Assembly: GCF_000236905.1 (NCBI RefSeq)
Contig: NC_016522.1
Span: 744,001-808,000 of the forward strand
Direction: 5' to 3'
Source of the DNA: Tetrapisispora phaffii CBS 4417
Lineage: Eukaryota; Ascomycota; Saccharomycetes; Saccharomycetales; Saccharomycetaceae
Length of the DNA: 64,000 nucleotides
The notes beneath the pieces were generated by a model. The model was not told the DNA's origin. It searched no databases and worked only from the letters and a program-made list of their open reading frames with translations. Both the position numbers and the translations under genes were made by a program. Shown one piece after another: positions 43,430-56,213 of the stretch (within the stretch, counting starts at the first letter, position 1; every line of letters begins with the position of its first letter).

Positions 43430-45124
43430 ATTTTCTGTTTACTATTCAGTTTCAATTCAGTATCGTCTTTTGCACATAAGTATATGTATATGTATATGCA
43501 TACATATATGTCTGAATATCTGTTTTATAGATTTTTTAAATTAACAAAATTCAAATATACCAATATATTTCAGAAGAAAAGTTGCGATAGGTAATTAATA
43601 TTAACTTCACAAATTTGTAAAAGTAAGATATTGAAACAAAAACCAAGAACCTTTAAAATTTTAAAGATTGTTTGTTGATCTTCAAAAGTAGCCTGTTCTA
43701 TTCTATCACTGACAAGGATTAAAATTCAAGTTCAAGAATCTCCAAAGTGGAATGCATATGGGATAATAAACAATGAAAACAAAACATTACATAACTTCGA
43801 GCAGGGAATCTCTTCCTTAGAAGAAAAAGAGATGTGAAATAAAATTAGAAAACCAAAAAGAGTCGAATGTGTAACCTTAAATGAAGGAAAATAGAATACA
43901 TGAAACAAGGTAAGTAAATAATCCAGCGCACTCACAGACACAGGCAATTACAACAATAAGAACCAACGTATTTGTATTGCATCGTCAATCAAAAATTTGA
44001 TTGAGTTCGAAAATATAAGATACATACGAACGCATTAGAGACATTTTCTTACAACACTCATGAACCAATAGTCACTTTATAGGATATATAGGTAGAATTA
44101 TATCATCTGCGTTAACATTGTACTGCACTTAGTAACGAATTACTTATAAAGAGTAAAATGTCGACACCTTTTGATCTTTGAAACTTTTATGTAATGGCTA
44201 TCTGGTCAACAGTAGTTTTGTTGCATCAAAAATCAGCAAGACCGTTCCTCATTGTCATTGTGGGTCTGAGCCAGCCTGCAAGACTATCTCTTGAACAATT
44301 TAGACGAAAAGAAAACAATACAGAATGTACATGTATGCGATGATGGAAGCAGACAGATATATGTTCCTCCACTGCTCGACGAATGTGAATGCCACGAAAT
44401 ACTTGAGATGGGTTGCGGTGAGAAGTTCGTTGGAGAACAGCTAAGTTGGTGTGGCATGTTTCTTGTTTGCTTGTTGGGAGACGCAGCAAGAAAACTTTTC
44501 AATCAAACATCCTGAGTTTGGCTGAGTTCAACGTTCTTGGGAGCCCAGTCCAGTAGAACATCGATGCTGGTGGTCGACTTGGGAGAGGTCGTGGGTCTTG
44601 TTCTGGCGAAGACGATGGGCGAAAGATTGTCGGGAGGGGGATCAGTTTGCGAGTCTACCGTCAGTCAACTCGCTGTGAAGCCTTCCTAACTGTCTCCACT
44701 GGGTCTGCGGTGGCATGTGGTGGTATCCTGCGATGGTCACGGCGGGCATCCGCTTGCGGTGACTGCAGTCAACCGTCCACAGCGAAAATATTTTTCAGCT
44801 TTTGTTGAGAGGTTGTCGTCAGTAGAAGAAGCAAATGGTTTGTGTGTATGGGTGTAAGTGGTAAGTACACAGGCACTCGAGAGGACGAGTTATCATTGCT
44901 ACGGTTGGCTCCCATAACGTGATCTCCATCTGGTGGAAAGCCATACCTGTTTAGCGCTCTGGACGATTTCAAGTGGCACGTGATGCCGTTATAAAAATAC
45001 GATGCCCTGTTTGATGAACAGATCATAGTTAGTTCACAGTATTTAAGTGGTGCTGGGTTTAGATTAGGTTGGAATTGTGTTGTTGTCAGGAGGGATGGTT
45101 AAGGGACTGGGCAAGATTTGAACG
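43430..45124. promoter_or_regulatory. Long divergent region PHO2/CEP3 with GC-rich core
   Basis: 1.7 kb without a supported gene. The PHO2-proximal part is AT-rich. From about 44.2 to 45.0 kb the DNA is GC-rich: 37 of 60 bases in 44581-44640. It contains a 12-bp palindrome TGACTGCAGTCA (44760-44771) and GGCACGTGAT (44975-44984), a Cbf1/CDEI-type ATCACGTG 140 bp before CEP3. The open frames in the GC-rich part do not look like proteins. A relic of a lost duplicate or an unrecognised RNA cannot be excluded by eye. Confidence 0.6.
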
Positions 45125-46900
45125 ATGCTAGGATCTTATAAGTCGCGAACCGTGTGTCACGAGTGCTCGAAGAGAAAGATTAAATGCGATAGGCTCATTC
45201 CTTGCCGTAACTGCATCAAGAGAAACTTACAACATCGATGCATTGAATCAAATAACGGTGTATCTTCTGTGGATGCATTGGACGAATATGAGCTATACAA
45301 GTTTTATTTGAACTACGAGAGTGTTGTTGTTGATGTAGGCCTGTTTAAAACGTTACCGACTTCAAATGAACAACTTCAAAGTAATGACGAATTCAAATTA
45401 TTATTTAATAATGAAGTGTACAGCAAACTACTGGACTACACGGTTACCAACTTGGGCTGTCTGTACTTTGGTGTCGTGCAAGATATAACCGAATTGTATG
45501 ATATTCTGCATAAGGCAATTGGCTCGGATGATAATTCGTATGATGATTTGTTGGTCTGGTCACTGATTGCATTAGCGGTTTATTTCATGGATGAACATAC
45601 GTTTAGTGATCTAATGGGACCCGCTGTGGCAAGGGGTAAGTTATATCATTCCGTTGTTAACTATATTATCAAGTCTCTTTATGATCTCAATTTCGTAGAA
45701 ACTTTAGACGTCCGTTTCTTGCAGATCGTGGCAGTCTTATCAAATACAATTTTCTTATTTGAGCATAACAATCTATATAATAACCTATTGATTTTGTCTA
45801 TGAACCTATTGAAATACTACAAGACAAGTATTGGAAAAATCACGTCCCATGATGTGACAGGAAGAAACACCATCTATTTGAAATTGATCAAGAATACGAC
45901 AAACAAAATTTGGTATAAATTTGCACTGTTGGATTACCTCCAGTCGAATAATTCTAAAAAATTCTCGATCCACACCGAAATAAGTTCGTTAACAAATGAG
46001 CCAGTGATGGTTACAGATGTCGATCCCTTCCAAGAAGCTGAAAGTTTCGATCTACTATGTTGGAAGATCGTATCATTGGATAAAGACATTACCCACTATA
46101 TTGCAGAGGCAAGAAAACCAACTCTAAAGACTTTAGAGACTCTCGAAAAAAATATACAGGGACTAGAAACTACAGTGAAATTATTTTTAGAATCAAACAA
46201 AAGAAATGACAATATTTCCATCAACTCAAGTTTCGAAAGATTTCTATTGAAATTCTTCATACACACAACAAAATGGAAACTTTATAGGATCTACTATGTG
46301 CACTACGATAATACAGAAAATTCATTCAATAAAATGGCTTACCATACTCGCATAATAATATCACAGCTAGTGAAGAATGTAAAATTAAAACAAGGTCAAT
46401 TCAATAAATTCCCAATTGTATTATTTTTCATTTCAAAGATGATAACTTTTTACACTTTTGCAAAATTAGTTAACTCAATAGAGAACAACAGAAATCACAA
46501 TGATGAAAATGAAGAGTTATCATCAGATTTAGTTGAATTGTTGATGTCATTGCCAATGTCATTAAACCCATCCCTAGAAAAAGTAATATTTTTGGTGGAA
46601 AAATTGAACAAATTAATTCAATTATTTAATAAGATAAGAATTGCAGATTCAATAAGCATTTTAAAACATCCAGTCATGTTGATACTGCAAAATGATATCA
46701 ATACAATAAACTTAATCAATAATAAAATTCCTAACTTAATTAGCTCAGCTAATTTAGAGTCATTAAATGATAGTTTATTTGATGATTACAACTATGATAA
46801 CAACAACGCTTTGGAAAATCAAAGCACATCTTTTAAACTGATTATCGATGAATTTGAGCTAAAGTATAACATCAAGGAAATCATTAGATACAGTGCATAA
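45125..46900 (+). CDS. CEP3: Kinetochore CBF3 subunit Cep3 (CBF3b)
   Basis: DNA-contacting homodimeric subunit of CBF3, which binds CDEIII of point centromeres. The 591 residues (608 in S. cerevisiae) have a Zn2Cys6 cluster with Cys11, 14, 21, 27, 30 and 39 (CX2CX6CX5CX2CX8C). They lack the usual gene-regulator architecture. The best matches to Cep3 are YTVTNLGCLYFG-like sequence near residue 115, LLCWKIVSLDKDITHY, KPTLKTLETLEKN, HPVMLILQNDI and the C-terminal FELKYNIKEII. Convergence with MLH1 reproduces YMR168C/YMR167W. Its presence implies that the organism has S. cerevisiae-type point centromeres. Confidence 0.92.
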   Translation: MLGSYKSRTVCHECSKRKIKCDRLIPCRNCIKRNLQHRCIESNNGVSSVDALDEYELYKFYLNYESVVVDVGLFKTLPTSNEQLQSNDEFKLLFNNEVYSKLLDYTVTNLGCLYFGVVQDITELYDILHKAIGSDDNSYDDLLVWSLIALAVYFMDEHTFSDLMGPAVARGKLYHSVVNYIIKSLYDLNFVETLDVRFLQIVAVLSNTIFLFEHNNLYNNLLILSMNLLKYYKTSIGKITSHDVTGRNTIYLKLIKNTTNKIWYKFALLDYLQSNNSKKFSIHTEISSLTNEPVMVTDVDPFQEAESFDLLCWKIVSLDKDITHYIAEARKPTLKTLETLEKNIQGLETTVKLFLESNKRNDNISINSSFERFLLKFFIHTTKWKLYRIYYVHYDNTENSFNKMAYHTRIIISQLVKNVKLKQGQFNKFPIVLFFISKMITFYTFAKLVNSIENNRNHNDENEELSSDLVELLMSLPMSLNPSLEKVIFLVEKLNKLIQLFNKIRIADSISILKHPVMLILQNDINTINLINNKIPNLISSANLESLNDSLFDDYNYDNNNALENQSTSFKLIIDEFELKYNIKEIIRYSA

Positions 46901-46923
46901 TTTTACTATATATCAACATATAA

Positions 46924-49332
46924 TTAACATCTTTCAAAAACTTTATATAACCCAGGTAAATTTGCAATTTCAGCAACATCCTTAAGTAAAGTATCAGGCG
47001 CTAAAAATCTTCTCTTAACACAGGGAAAAATAACATTCTCTAAAAGATCTGCCATTTTTTCTTTCTTTGCAACAGCTGTCATTTTAACAGAATCTATCAT
47101 TGTGCTATCTTGCATATCATTATTGTCGACATCTTCAGTAATGATTTCTGGAATATATAGCAATGCAATTTGTTTTAGTATACCTTCTAAGCATTCTTCT
47201 TCGCTCTTCCAATTCACCTTTGTACCCATCCTATATAGAAAGAAAGGAAGCTTCGATAACGATGGGGTGTATCTTTTTAACAACAATGGTAAAGAAGCTA
47301 GTCTTGCCGTTTTATAATCCTTTTGATCCTTGTCAATAAAATCTATCTTAATTGAAAAATACTCTTCTAACATATCCCTCATTGTAATAAATTGTTCAAT
47401 TATCGATTTGATAGAGATTTCATTATCCTTCAGTACCTCAAAAGATTTTAATATGTTATAAATAGTTAGACTTTCTTCGTTCTCAGTACAAAGATTAATT
47501 TGCCCAAAGTTAGCAAAATCAGTCAACCCAATTTGATAAAACAATTCATAACAAATAGCACCGTAATCTACCAAAAAAAGTTTTAAATCGTATTGAATCG
47601 ATGCCAGCCGCCTCCTTGGATCTACAAGTCCCACATAAGTTAGGTTCGCGAAGATATTTGTTAGTTCCATATGTGATGCATTATCTACCATTTCCTTTAG
47701 TGTTTTAATGCTTGAAAGGTTCACATCCGTTCTTTTTTTATCTATAATTGTGTACTCAGACGGTTTAGACTCATCTACCTGTGTTATGGATTCTTCTTCA
47801 TAATCAACATCGGTTTTAGAAGTTTCCACAGTAGGGTTAAATTGTTTATCATTAGAGTCAGTAACGCTGTTACGAATTTCAACTTCATTGATAGTTTGTT
47901 CGGATATGTTCACACTTCCATCATCGGTAGCTGTAGCTTCATTCACCTCCATCACAGATCGTGTACTTCTTTTCAATATTTTGTTTGTTAAAGTATCATC
48001 ACCGTTAGTTTGTTCACTATTATTAGAATCTATAGTTGGGTCATGAAATGATTCCTCTAATATTTTACGCTTCGAAGGTATTACTTGCGTCTTCACAATA
48101 TTGTCATAACTGCTAGAAACATTAGGCTTTAGAAAAGTTGTGATACTTCTTTGATTGGCATCAGTTCTTACTAATTTGTGTTCGTATATTTTTTTATTTA
48201 GTGAACTGGCATTAGATGCATTGTTTGCTGCTATTGTTGAACTGTTCAATGACTTCACAGGTTGCGATCTAGTCAATTGCCTGCTTAATAATGATCCTGT
48301 TTTGAATGTTTTAGATGTGTTCAACTTTGACAGTTCTTCATTCAGGTAGGTTGTAATTTTCTCAATAATCTCATCTTGGTTTAAAAATCTCACTTCTCTC
48401 TTAGTTGGATGAACATTTACATCCACTGATTTTGGGTTTATGAGTAAACTTAGGTATACAAACGGTTTAGAGCCTTTGGGCAAATAATTTGTATAAACTT
48501 GGTATATTGATCTTCTTAAAGGATCACAACTTACTAATCTGTTATTTATAAAAAAAGTAGGAGTTACTGATTTTTTCATAACAAAGTTCAAATCACTCAC
48601 TTGTCCTTTCACAGATTTTAGTTCTAAATTGATGTCATCAGCCATAGCAATTTCTGTCATATTGCTTGATACATTTTTCCCAAACACTATTCTAATTCTA
48701 TCTTGTTGCTTCGCATGAGACCGTATTGCTAAAGTAAAGTTAGAGTCCCCCAATTTCTTACAGGAAAAACCTATATTTTCAGAATGCACTGCATATCTAC
48801 CCATGACATCAACTATTTTTGAATATTCATCATTTCCAGATCTTAATGAGCGCAATCTGGATGGCATATTGTAGAATAAGTCTTCGACTAAAATAACGGT
48901 TCCATCTCTTCCCGCTGTTGGTTGAGGCTCTCCAAGCATTTTTCCTTCAGCATAACTAACCTTCCACGCACAATTATCACTTTTTGTTTTGGTAGTGACA
49001 GTAACTCTGGCGATATGTGAGATACTTGCCAGAGCTTCACCACGAAAACCATAGGTATTGATACTTTGCAAGTCTTCAAACTTATTCAACTTGGATGTTG
49101 TGAAACGCTGGCATAAAATCGGGAGATCTTCTTTGTCTATTCCCGAACCATCATCACTTATTTGTAGCAATTTAATACCACCATCTTTAGTTATTACATC
49201 AATATTAGTCGAATTAGCATCAATGGAGTTTTCCATCATTTCTTTTAAAGCATTGACAGGGGATATAATAATTTCCCCAGCAGCAATTTTATTAACGACT
49301 GTCTCGTCTAAAGCTTTGATCCTGCCTGGCAT
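46924..49332 (-). CDS. MLH1: DNA mismatch repair protein Mlh1
   Basis: MutL homologue that pairs with Pms1, Mlh3 or Mlh2 in mismatch repair and meiotic crossing-over. The 802 residues start at the ATG at 49332; the GTG just before it was ignored. The GHKL ATPase has VVNKIAAGEIIISPVNALKE, ENSIDAN (from about residue 34), DDGSGI (about 60) and TYGFRGEALASISH (about 92-105). DVNVHPTKREVRF ends the transducer domain near residue 320. A divergent linker (340-550) precedes the dimerisation domain. The protein ends in the conserved FERC, which completes the Pms1 endonuclease site. It is somewhat longer than S. cerevisiae Mlh1 (769) because of the linker. It is convergent with CEP3, 23 bp apart. Confidence 0.97.
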   Translation of the reverse strand: MPGRIKALDETVVNKIAAGEIIISPVNALKEMMENSIDANSTNIDVITKDGGIKLLQISDDGSGIDKEDLPILCQRFTTSKLNKFEDLQSINTYGFRGEALASISHIARVTVTTKTKSDNCAWKVSYAEGKMLGEPQPTAGRDGTVILVEDLFYNMPSRLRSLRSGNDEYSKIVDVMGRYAVHSENIGFSCKKLGDSNFTLAIRSHAKQQDRIRIVFGKNVSSNMTEIAMADDINLELKSVKGQVSDLNFVMKKSVTPTFFINNRLVSCDPLRRSIYQVYTNYLPKGSKPFVYLSLLINPKSVDVNVHPTKREVRFLNQDEIIEKITTYLNEELSKLNTSKTFKTGSLLSRQLTRSQPVKSLNSSTIAANNASNASSLNKKIYEHKLVRTDANQRSITTFLKPNVSSSYDNIVKTQVIPSKRKILEESFHDPTIDSNNSEQTNGDDTLTNKILKRSTRSVMEVNEATATDDGSVNISEQTINEVEIRNSVTDSNDKQFNPTVETSKTDVDYEEESITQVDESKPSEYTIIDKKRTDVNLSSIKTLKEMVDNASHMELTNIFANLTYVGLVDPRRRLASIQYDLKLFLVDYGAICYELFYQIGLTDFANFGQINLCTENEESLTIYNILKSFEVLKDNEISIKSIIEQFITMRDMLEEYFSIKIDFIDKDQKDYKTARLASLPLLLKRYTPSLSKLPFFLYRMGTKVNWKSEEECLEGILKQIALLYIPEIITEDVDNNDMQDSTMIDSVKMTAVAKKEKMADLLENVIFPCVKRRFLAPDTLLKDVAEIANLPGLYKVFERC

Positions 49333-49761
49333 CACAGTTTTTTCAATTAATTTTTTAAACCCACAGTCTCCAGACTTAAATCTACCTATCTCAAATGCTA
49401 TATATATACAGTTTGGTAACCATTAAATAAATATACATGTTCTTTTGAATCAATTCTGGCCAATAACTTATGTATTCAAGGTACCTTTTAATATATTAGA
49501 AGCCGCTAAGCTTTACAAGTCATCATGAATATTAACAGAAGGTTAACGCATCGTGCGGGTAAATTTACGTTTAAACAAGAACTGGTGGACGATGCTCAAA
49601 GGTCCATGATTATATTTATTGTATATACATGTCTATAGTCAGTGGTTTAAGTCAAATCGAATAGTAAAACGCATTCGTATCTACAGGTTATTAATTCGTT
49701 TTTCATTAGAATGATTTAAATATGGGAGATGCTGGAGAAATGTCATTGGGTGGCTTCAAGA
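49333..49761. promoter_or_regulatory. MLH1 upstream region and QRI7 3' flank
   Basis: 429 bp. CGGGTAA (49556-49562), a Reb1-type core on the minus strand, lies about 225 bp before the MLH1 ATG. No MCB (ACGCGT) was found. Nothing else is supported. Confidence 0.5.
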
Positions 49762-51738
<1,977 letters not shown>

Positions 51739-52896
51739 ATGATTAAGTTTATTACGCCGTTTATATCATCACACTCTTTACCTCCATATGGTGACCACAA
51801 TGAACCTACTAGTTCAGCTCATCTCAACAATGGGAATCTAAACAAAAAAGGAGATGATGATCTCTCACAACCTCGTGGTAATGACAAGGAACAAAAAGAT
51901 GTAAATAGTCGTCCTTTACTGCATAATATACTAGCAGGTGGTTTGGGTGGTGCAATTGGTGATTCGGCAATGCATTCTTTAGATACTGTTAAGACCAGAC
52001 AACAGGGTGCCTCAACTGTTCTAAAATATAAAAACATGATAAGTGCATATAAGACAATGTTTATAGAAGAAGGTGTCACTAGAGGTCTTTATAGTGGTTA
52101 CAGTGCTGCGATGCTAGGTTCTTTTCCTAGTGCTGCTATATTTTTTGGTACATATGAATATTCTAAACGACAAATGGTTAATAAATTCGGGATCAATGAG
52201 ACTACCGCTTATTTAGCATCTGGTTTTTTGGGTGATTTGGTTTCTAGTATTGTATATGTCCCTTCTGAAGTATTAAAGACAAGATTACAATTACAAGGTT
52301 GTTATAATAACATGCATTTTGATTCTGGCTATAACTATAAAAACGTTAGAGACGCTATAAAAACAATCCTAAGAGTTGAAGGTTATTCAGCGCTCTTTTT
52401 TGGGTATAAAGCTACGTTATCGAGGGATTTGCCATTTAGTGCTCTACAGTTTGCATTTTATGAAGAATTTAGACGGTTGGCATATAATTTAGAAGGAAAA
52501 AATTTAATAATAAATAACCATTTAGAGCAAGACGATTTATCTATATTTAGTGAACTTATAACTGGTGCTAGTGCTGGTGGTTTGGCTGGTATACTGACAA
52601 CACCTCTAGATGTTGTGAAAACTAGAATACAAACGCAGCAATCTCTTCCAATTACAGCTGGCACCACTAAATTAGTAAGCGATTCTTCCAACTCTAATAA
52701 ACAATCGCCATTGACTAATTCCATTAATAAGAGTCTAAAAGTTATTTACAAAACAGAAGGTGTGGTTGGTTTATTTAGTGGTGTTGGTCCAAGATTTATT
52801 TGGACGAGTATACAAAGTAGTATATGTTTGCTGCTATATCAAATGTTATTAAGAGGTTTAAACAAAACAATGCACTCTGGAGAGCAACTAAACTGA
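51739..52896 (+). CDS. MME1: Mitochondrial carrier Mme1 (magnesium exporter)
   Basis: Inner-membrane carrier reported in S. cerevisiae to export Mg2+ from mitochondria. The 385 residues, from the ATG at 51739, show three carrier repeats with [28 protein letters not shown] and [14 protein letters not shown]. The first lacks the usual Pro, as in the orthologue. Subfamily stretches include [54 protein letters not shown] and [19 protein letters not shown]. The N-terminal 60 residues are polar and low-complexity. A TTG 24 bp upstream in frame was ignored. Downstream is PAH1 on the same strand, as YMR166C/YMR165C. Confidence 0.94.
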   Translation: MIKFITPFISSHSLPPYGDHNEPTSSAHLNNGNLNKKGDDDLSQPRGNDKEQKDVNSRPLLHNILAGGLGGAIGDSAMHSLDTVKTRQQGASTVLKYKNMISAYKTMFIEEGVTRGLYSGYSAAMLGSFPSAAIFFGTYEYSKRQMVNKFGINETTAYLASGFLGDLVSSIVYVPSEVLKTRLQLQGCYNNMHFDSGYNYKNVRDAIKTILRVEGYSALFFGYKATLSRDLPFSALQFAFYEEFRRLAYNLEGKNLIINNHLEQDDLSIFSELITGASAGGLAGILTTPLDVVKTRIQTQQSLPITAGTTKLVSDSSNSNKQSPLTNSINKSLKVIYKTEGVVGLFSGVGPRFIWTSIQSSICLLLYQMLLRGLNKTMHSGEQLN

Positions 52897-53396
52897 ATAC
52901 CTGTTTGCACATGACCAAAAACAAAAAAGAATAATATAAAAGAAAGGAAACAGATCTTATAAATGATATACTTATTATGAAATTTCTTAATATAACCATA
53001 GCAAGATGGAAGTGTATCCAAGTGAAAGACCGGATCCATATATATATTTTCTTAAACGGAAATCCAACATTGTATATAGTGCATAAATAAGTTAATATTA
53101 TGTATGAAATCCAGACAAAACAAAATTATTCTAGTCACCCATTTGACTGCTTGCATCAACATAGCATATCATATAATTTATAATAAACTTTATATCGAAC
53201 TTGTTGAATAGTTTGAATTGTCAACAATTTATATAATTCAATCAGACAATACAACAACTTTCAAAATCTATTACGAAAACTAACGGTTAACATAAATATT
53301 CCGGACATTTAAATTTGAAAAACCAGATATAATAAGGTAATTCTGCTATATTTCAATATTAAGAGGGATATTATAAATTCTATATGTGTGTATTAT

Positions 53397-53431
<35 letters not shown>

Positions 53432-53567
53432 CAACAGTGATACTTAGATAATATTAAGTACCAGATACACAGTATTATTGATTTCAAAATAGAATTAATA
53501 GCTAGCTTAACGTTCAATTAGAATCGGAAGAAAATATTCATACGAAAATCAATAGTGTGATATCAAT
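52897..53567. other. Intergenic region MME1 to PAH1
   Basis: 671 bp of very AT-rich DNA with the (AT)n tract listed separately about 140 bp before PAH1. No other element was recognised. Confidence 0.6.
53399..53427. repeat. (AT)n dinucleotide repeat
   Basis: 29 bases of strictly alternating A and T, 141 bp upstream of the PAH1 ATG. It can act as an extended TATA region and is likely length-variable. Confidence 0.97.
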
Positions 53568-56213
53568 ATGCAATACGTAGGGAGAGCTATAGGTGTAGTT
53601 TCCAAGAACTGGTCATCTATAAATCCAGCTACATTATCTGGTGCCATTGATGTTATAGTTGTTGAACATCCTGATGGTACGCTGGCGTGTTCGCCTTTTC
53701 ATGTTCGGTTTGGTAAATTCAGAATCTTGAAACCGTCACAAAAGAAAGTTCAAGTTATCGTTAATGGTAAATCGACTAATATACCTATGAAATTGAGTGA
53801 TAATGGTGAAGCTTATTTTGTCTTCAGCACTGGTTCTGATATTCATGATATACCGGATGATTTACTATCTTCTCCAGTGCTGAGTGCCACTAGCAGTCCA
53901 CCACAATCCCCACACTCGATTGATGCAAACAATGATATAACAGGACATTTAGTTGATAAAGATGGTATGAAGATTGTTTTAGAAGAACCTGATTTTTTGG
54001 ATATTAACATGAATTCTCTATATAATAATGTGAATAATAAATCGAAAGAAACCGATTCAAGTTTATCTATTCCAACTTCTCCAAAAATAGTAAATATTAA
54101 CAAGAGACTGACAGATATAAATATACCTAGCAAGATTGACTATAATGGGGATTTAGTGCTAGATATTGAAGGTTACAAACCTGATGATGAAAAAATGCAT
54201 GACACTGATGAAAAATTGAGAAAGCTTTTACAAGAAGAACTTGGGGATTCATATAAGTTATCAAATATTATGACTGAAGATAAGAACGGGAATTTAAGGA
54301 TATCTAATCCTAGTGATTATTTCCATTCACCTTCCATATCCACTTCTTCTATTTCTGATTTTAATAGTAACGGTACGTTTACAAGCCCGACAGCTATCTC
54401 AACGGGATCTGACGAATATACATCCGACACAGATTTAAATACGAACACAATAAACAGCTCTAGTATTGATGAACAAAGTAATAAGGTGTCGAGTAATTCT
54501 AATAATACTCAACAATATATTAGAACGATTAGACTAACAAGTGATCAATTGAAATGCTTAGATTTAAGGTATGGTGAAAATGATTTAGAATTTTCAGTTG
54601 ACAAAGGTAAGGCAATTGTAAGGTCGAAACTTTTTGTATGGAGATGGGATGTTCCAATTGTTATCAGTGACATTGATGGGACAATTACAAAATCAGATGC
54701 ATTAGGTCATGTCATGACCATGATTGGTAAGGATTGGACACATATAGGTGTAGCTAAATTATTTACAGAAATTTCAAGAAATGGTTACAATATAATGTAT
54801 TTGACTGCAAGAAGTTCTGGGCAATCTGATTCGACTAGAAGTTATTTAGAATCTGTTGAACAAAATGGATGTAAATTACCGAATGGTCCTGTGATACTCT
54901 CTCCTGATAGAACTATGGCAGCCTTGAGGAGAGAAGTAATTCTAAAGAAACCTGAGCTGTTTAAAATAGCGTGCTTAAATGATATCAGATCTATCTATGT
55001 GGATAAGTTTGAAGACTATCATTCTAATAACCAACTGGATGGTTCCAACGACCTCGGTCTGAATAATAGACTGGAAGACGATTTTAAACCCACGCCATTT
55101 GTGGCTGGTTTCGGTAATAGAATTACAGATGCCTTATCTTATAGAACTGTTGGTATTCCAAGTTCGCGTATATTTACGATTAACCCAGATGGAGAAGTTC
55201 ATATGGAATTATTAGAATTGGCTGGGTATAAAAGCTCCTATGTTGACATCAATGAGCTAGTAGATCAATTTTTCCCACCAGTTAAGATCAATGATTTTGA
55301 TTCAAGAAGTGTTTCTTCATTACAACTTGGGTCTCCATTAAGTTTATCTGTAGATAACATGAACAAAAGTGAAAATAATCTTCAATATGGTACTAGTAAT
55401 AATAAGAAAAATAATAACGAAATTTCAGGAACTGGTTATAATTTTGACAATATCGGTGACACTAGTTTCACTAGTTCCAGTAATGTTGACAGGAGTAAAT
55501 ATTTTAGAAACAATCACTTTGCTGATAAATATAATGATGTTAACTTTTGGAGAGAACCTCTAGTCAATCTAGAAGATTTATCCGATAATAGTCTTGAAAG
55601 TGATACTGATTTAGAAAGTGATCACAAGAGGCTTGTATTGGATAAAAAAAGTAACAACAAAAAAGATAGATCATTAAAAATAAACAAAAAAGTATCGATA
55701 ATAAAAGGTGAAGATGACGATATTAATTTTGTCCAATCATCAGATAGTAAAAACAAAAACACGCCTACCATGGATTCTGTCATGACTACACCATCTAAGG
55801 ATAAGAACACGCAATATCATCACCATAATGGGAAGAGTCCAAAAGAGCTCAGAAAAGAAGAAATAGGCAATCGAATCTATCTAGAGTTAGGTTCGGCATT
55901 TTCTTCTCCTAGGATGTCATCCATGAATGAATCACAAAGCACATTTCTGGATGGCACGCGTCCGATGTCACAAGACAGCAGTAGAGATGATGTTAGCATC
56001 TCTTCAAGTATGAATATGGACAGGTTAACGTTGAATTCACAAAAGAACATAACGCCGACAGCTAGCATATCAAAAATCCAAGTAAATGTATTAGATAATG
56101 GAGAAACGGTTGAAAACAACTCTCACGGTGGCTCCGATTATAGCGATTACCAATCTGGAGATAACGAAGAAGCTACAGACGATGAGTTTGATGAAGACGA
56201 CTTCGTAGAATAA
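53568..56213 (+). CDS. PAH1: Phosphatidate phosphatase Pah1 (lipin)
   Basis: Mg2+-dependent enzyme converting phosphatidate to diacylglycerol. It controls triacylglycerol synthesis, nuclear membrane growth and phospholipid gene expression. The 881 residues (862 in S. cerevisiae) start with the amphipathic helix MQYVGRAIGVVSKNW and the N-LIP domain (to about residue 90). A long Ser/Asn-rich linker leads to the C-LIP HAD domain with the DxDGT motif DIDGT (Asp368 and Asp370). The conserved region FWREPLVNLEDLS near residue 665 corresponds to the essential Trp motif of yeast Pah1. The extreme C-terminus is acidic (DDEFDEDDFVE), the feature used for Nem1-Spo7 docking. Confidence 0.97.
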   Translation: MQYVGRAIGVVSKNWSSINPATLSGAIDVIVVEHPDGTLACSPFHVRFGKFRILKPSQKKVQVIVNGKSTNIPMKLSDNGEAYFVFSTGSDIHDIPDDLLSSPVLSATSSPPQSPHSIDANNDITGHLVDKDGMKIVLEEPDFLDINMNSLYNNVNNKSKETDSSLSIPTSPKIVNINKRLTDINIPSKIDYNGDLVLDIEGYKPDDEKMHDTDEKLRKLLQEELGDSYKLSNIMTEDKNGNLRISNPSDYFHSPSISTSSISDFNSNGTFTSPTAISTGSDEYTSDTDLNTNTINSSSIDEQSNKVSSNSNNTQQYIRTIRLTSDQLKCLDLRYGENDLEFSVDKGKAIVRSKLFVWRWDVPIVISDIDGTITKSDALGHVMTMIGKDWTHIGVAKLFTEISRNGYNIMYLTARSSGQSDSTRSYLESVEQNGCKLPNGPVILSPDRTMAALRREVILKKPELFKIACLNDIRSIYVDKFEDYHSNNQLDGSNDLGLNNRLEDDFKPTPFVAGFGNRITDALSYRTVGIPSSRIFTINPDGEVHMELLELAGYKSSYVDINELVDQFFPPVKINDFDSRSVSSLQLGSPLSLSVDNMNKSENNLQYGTSNNKKNNNEISGTGYNFDNIGDTSFTSSSNVDRSKYFRNNHFADKYNDVNFWREPLVNLEDLSDNSLESDTDLESDHKRLVLDKKSNNKKDRSLKINKKVSIIKGEDDDINFVQSSDSKNKNTPTMDSVMTTPSKDKNTQYHHHNGKSPKELRKEEIGNRIYLELGSAFSSPRMSSMNESQSTFLDGTRPMSQDSSRDDVSISSSMNMDRLTLNSQKNITPTASISKIQVNVLDNGETVENNSHGGSDYSDYQSGDNEEATDDEFDEDDFVE

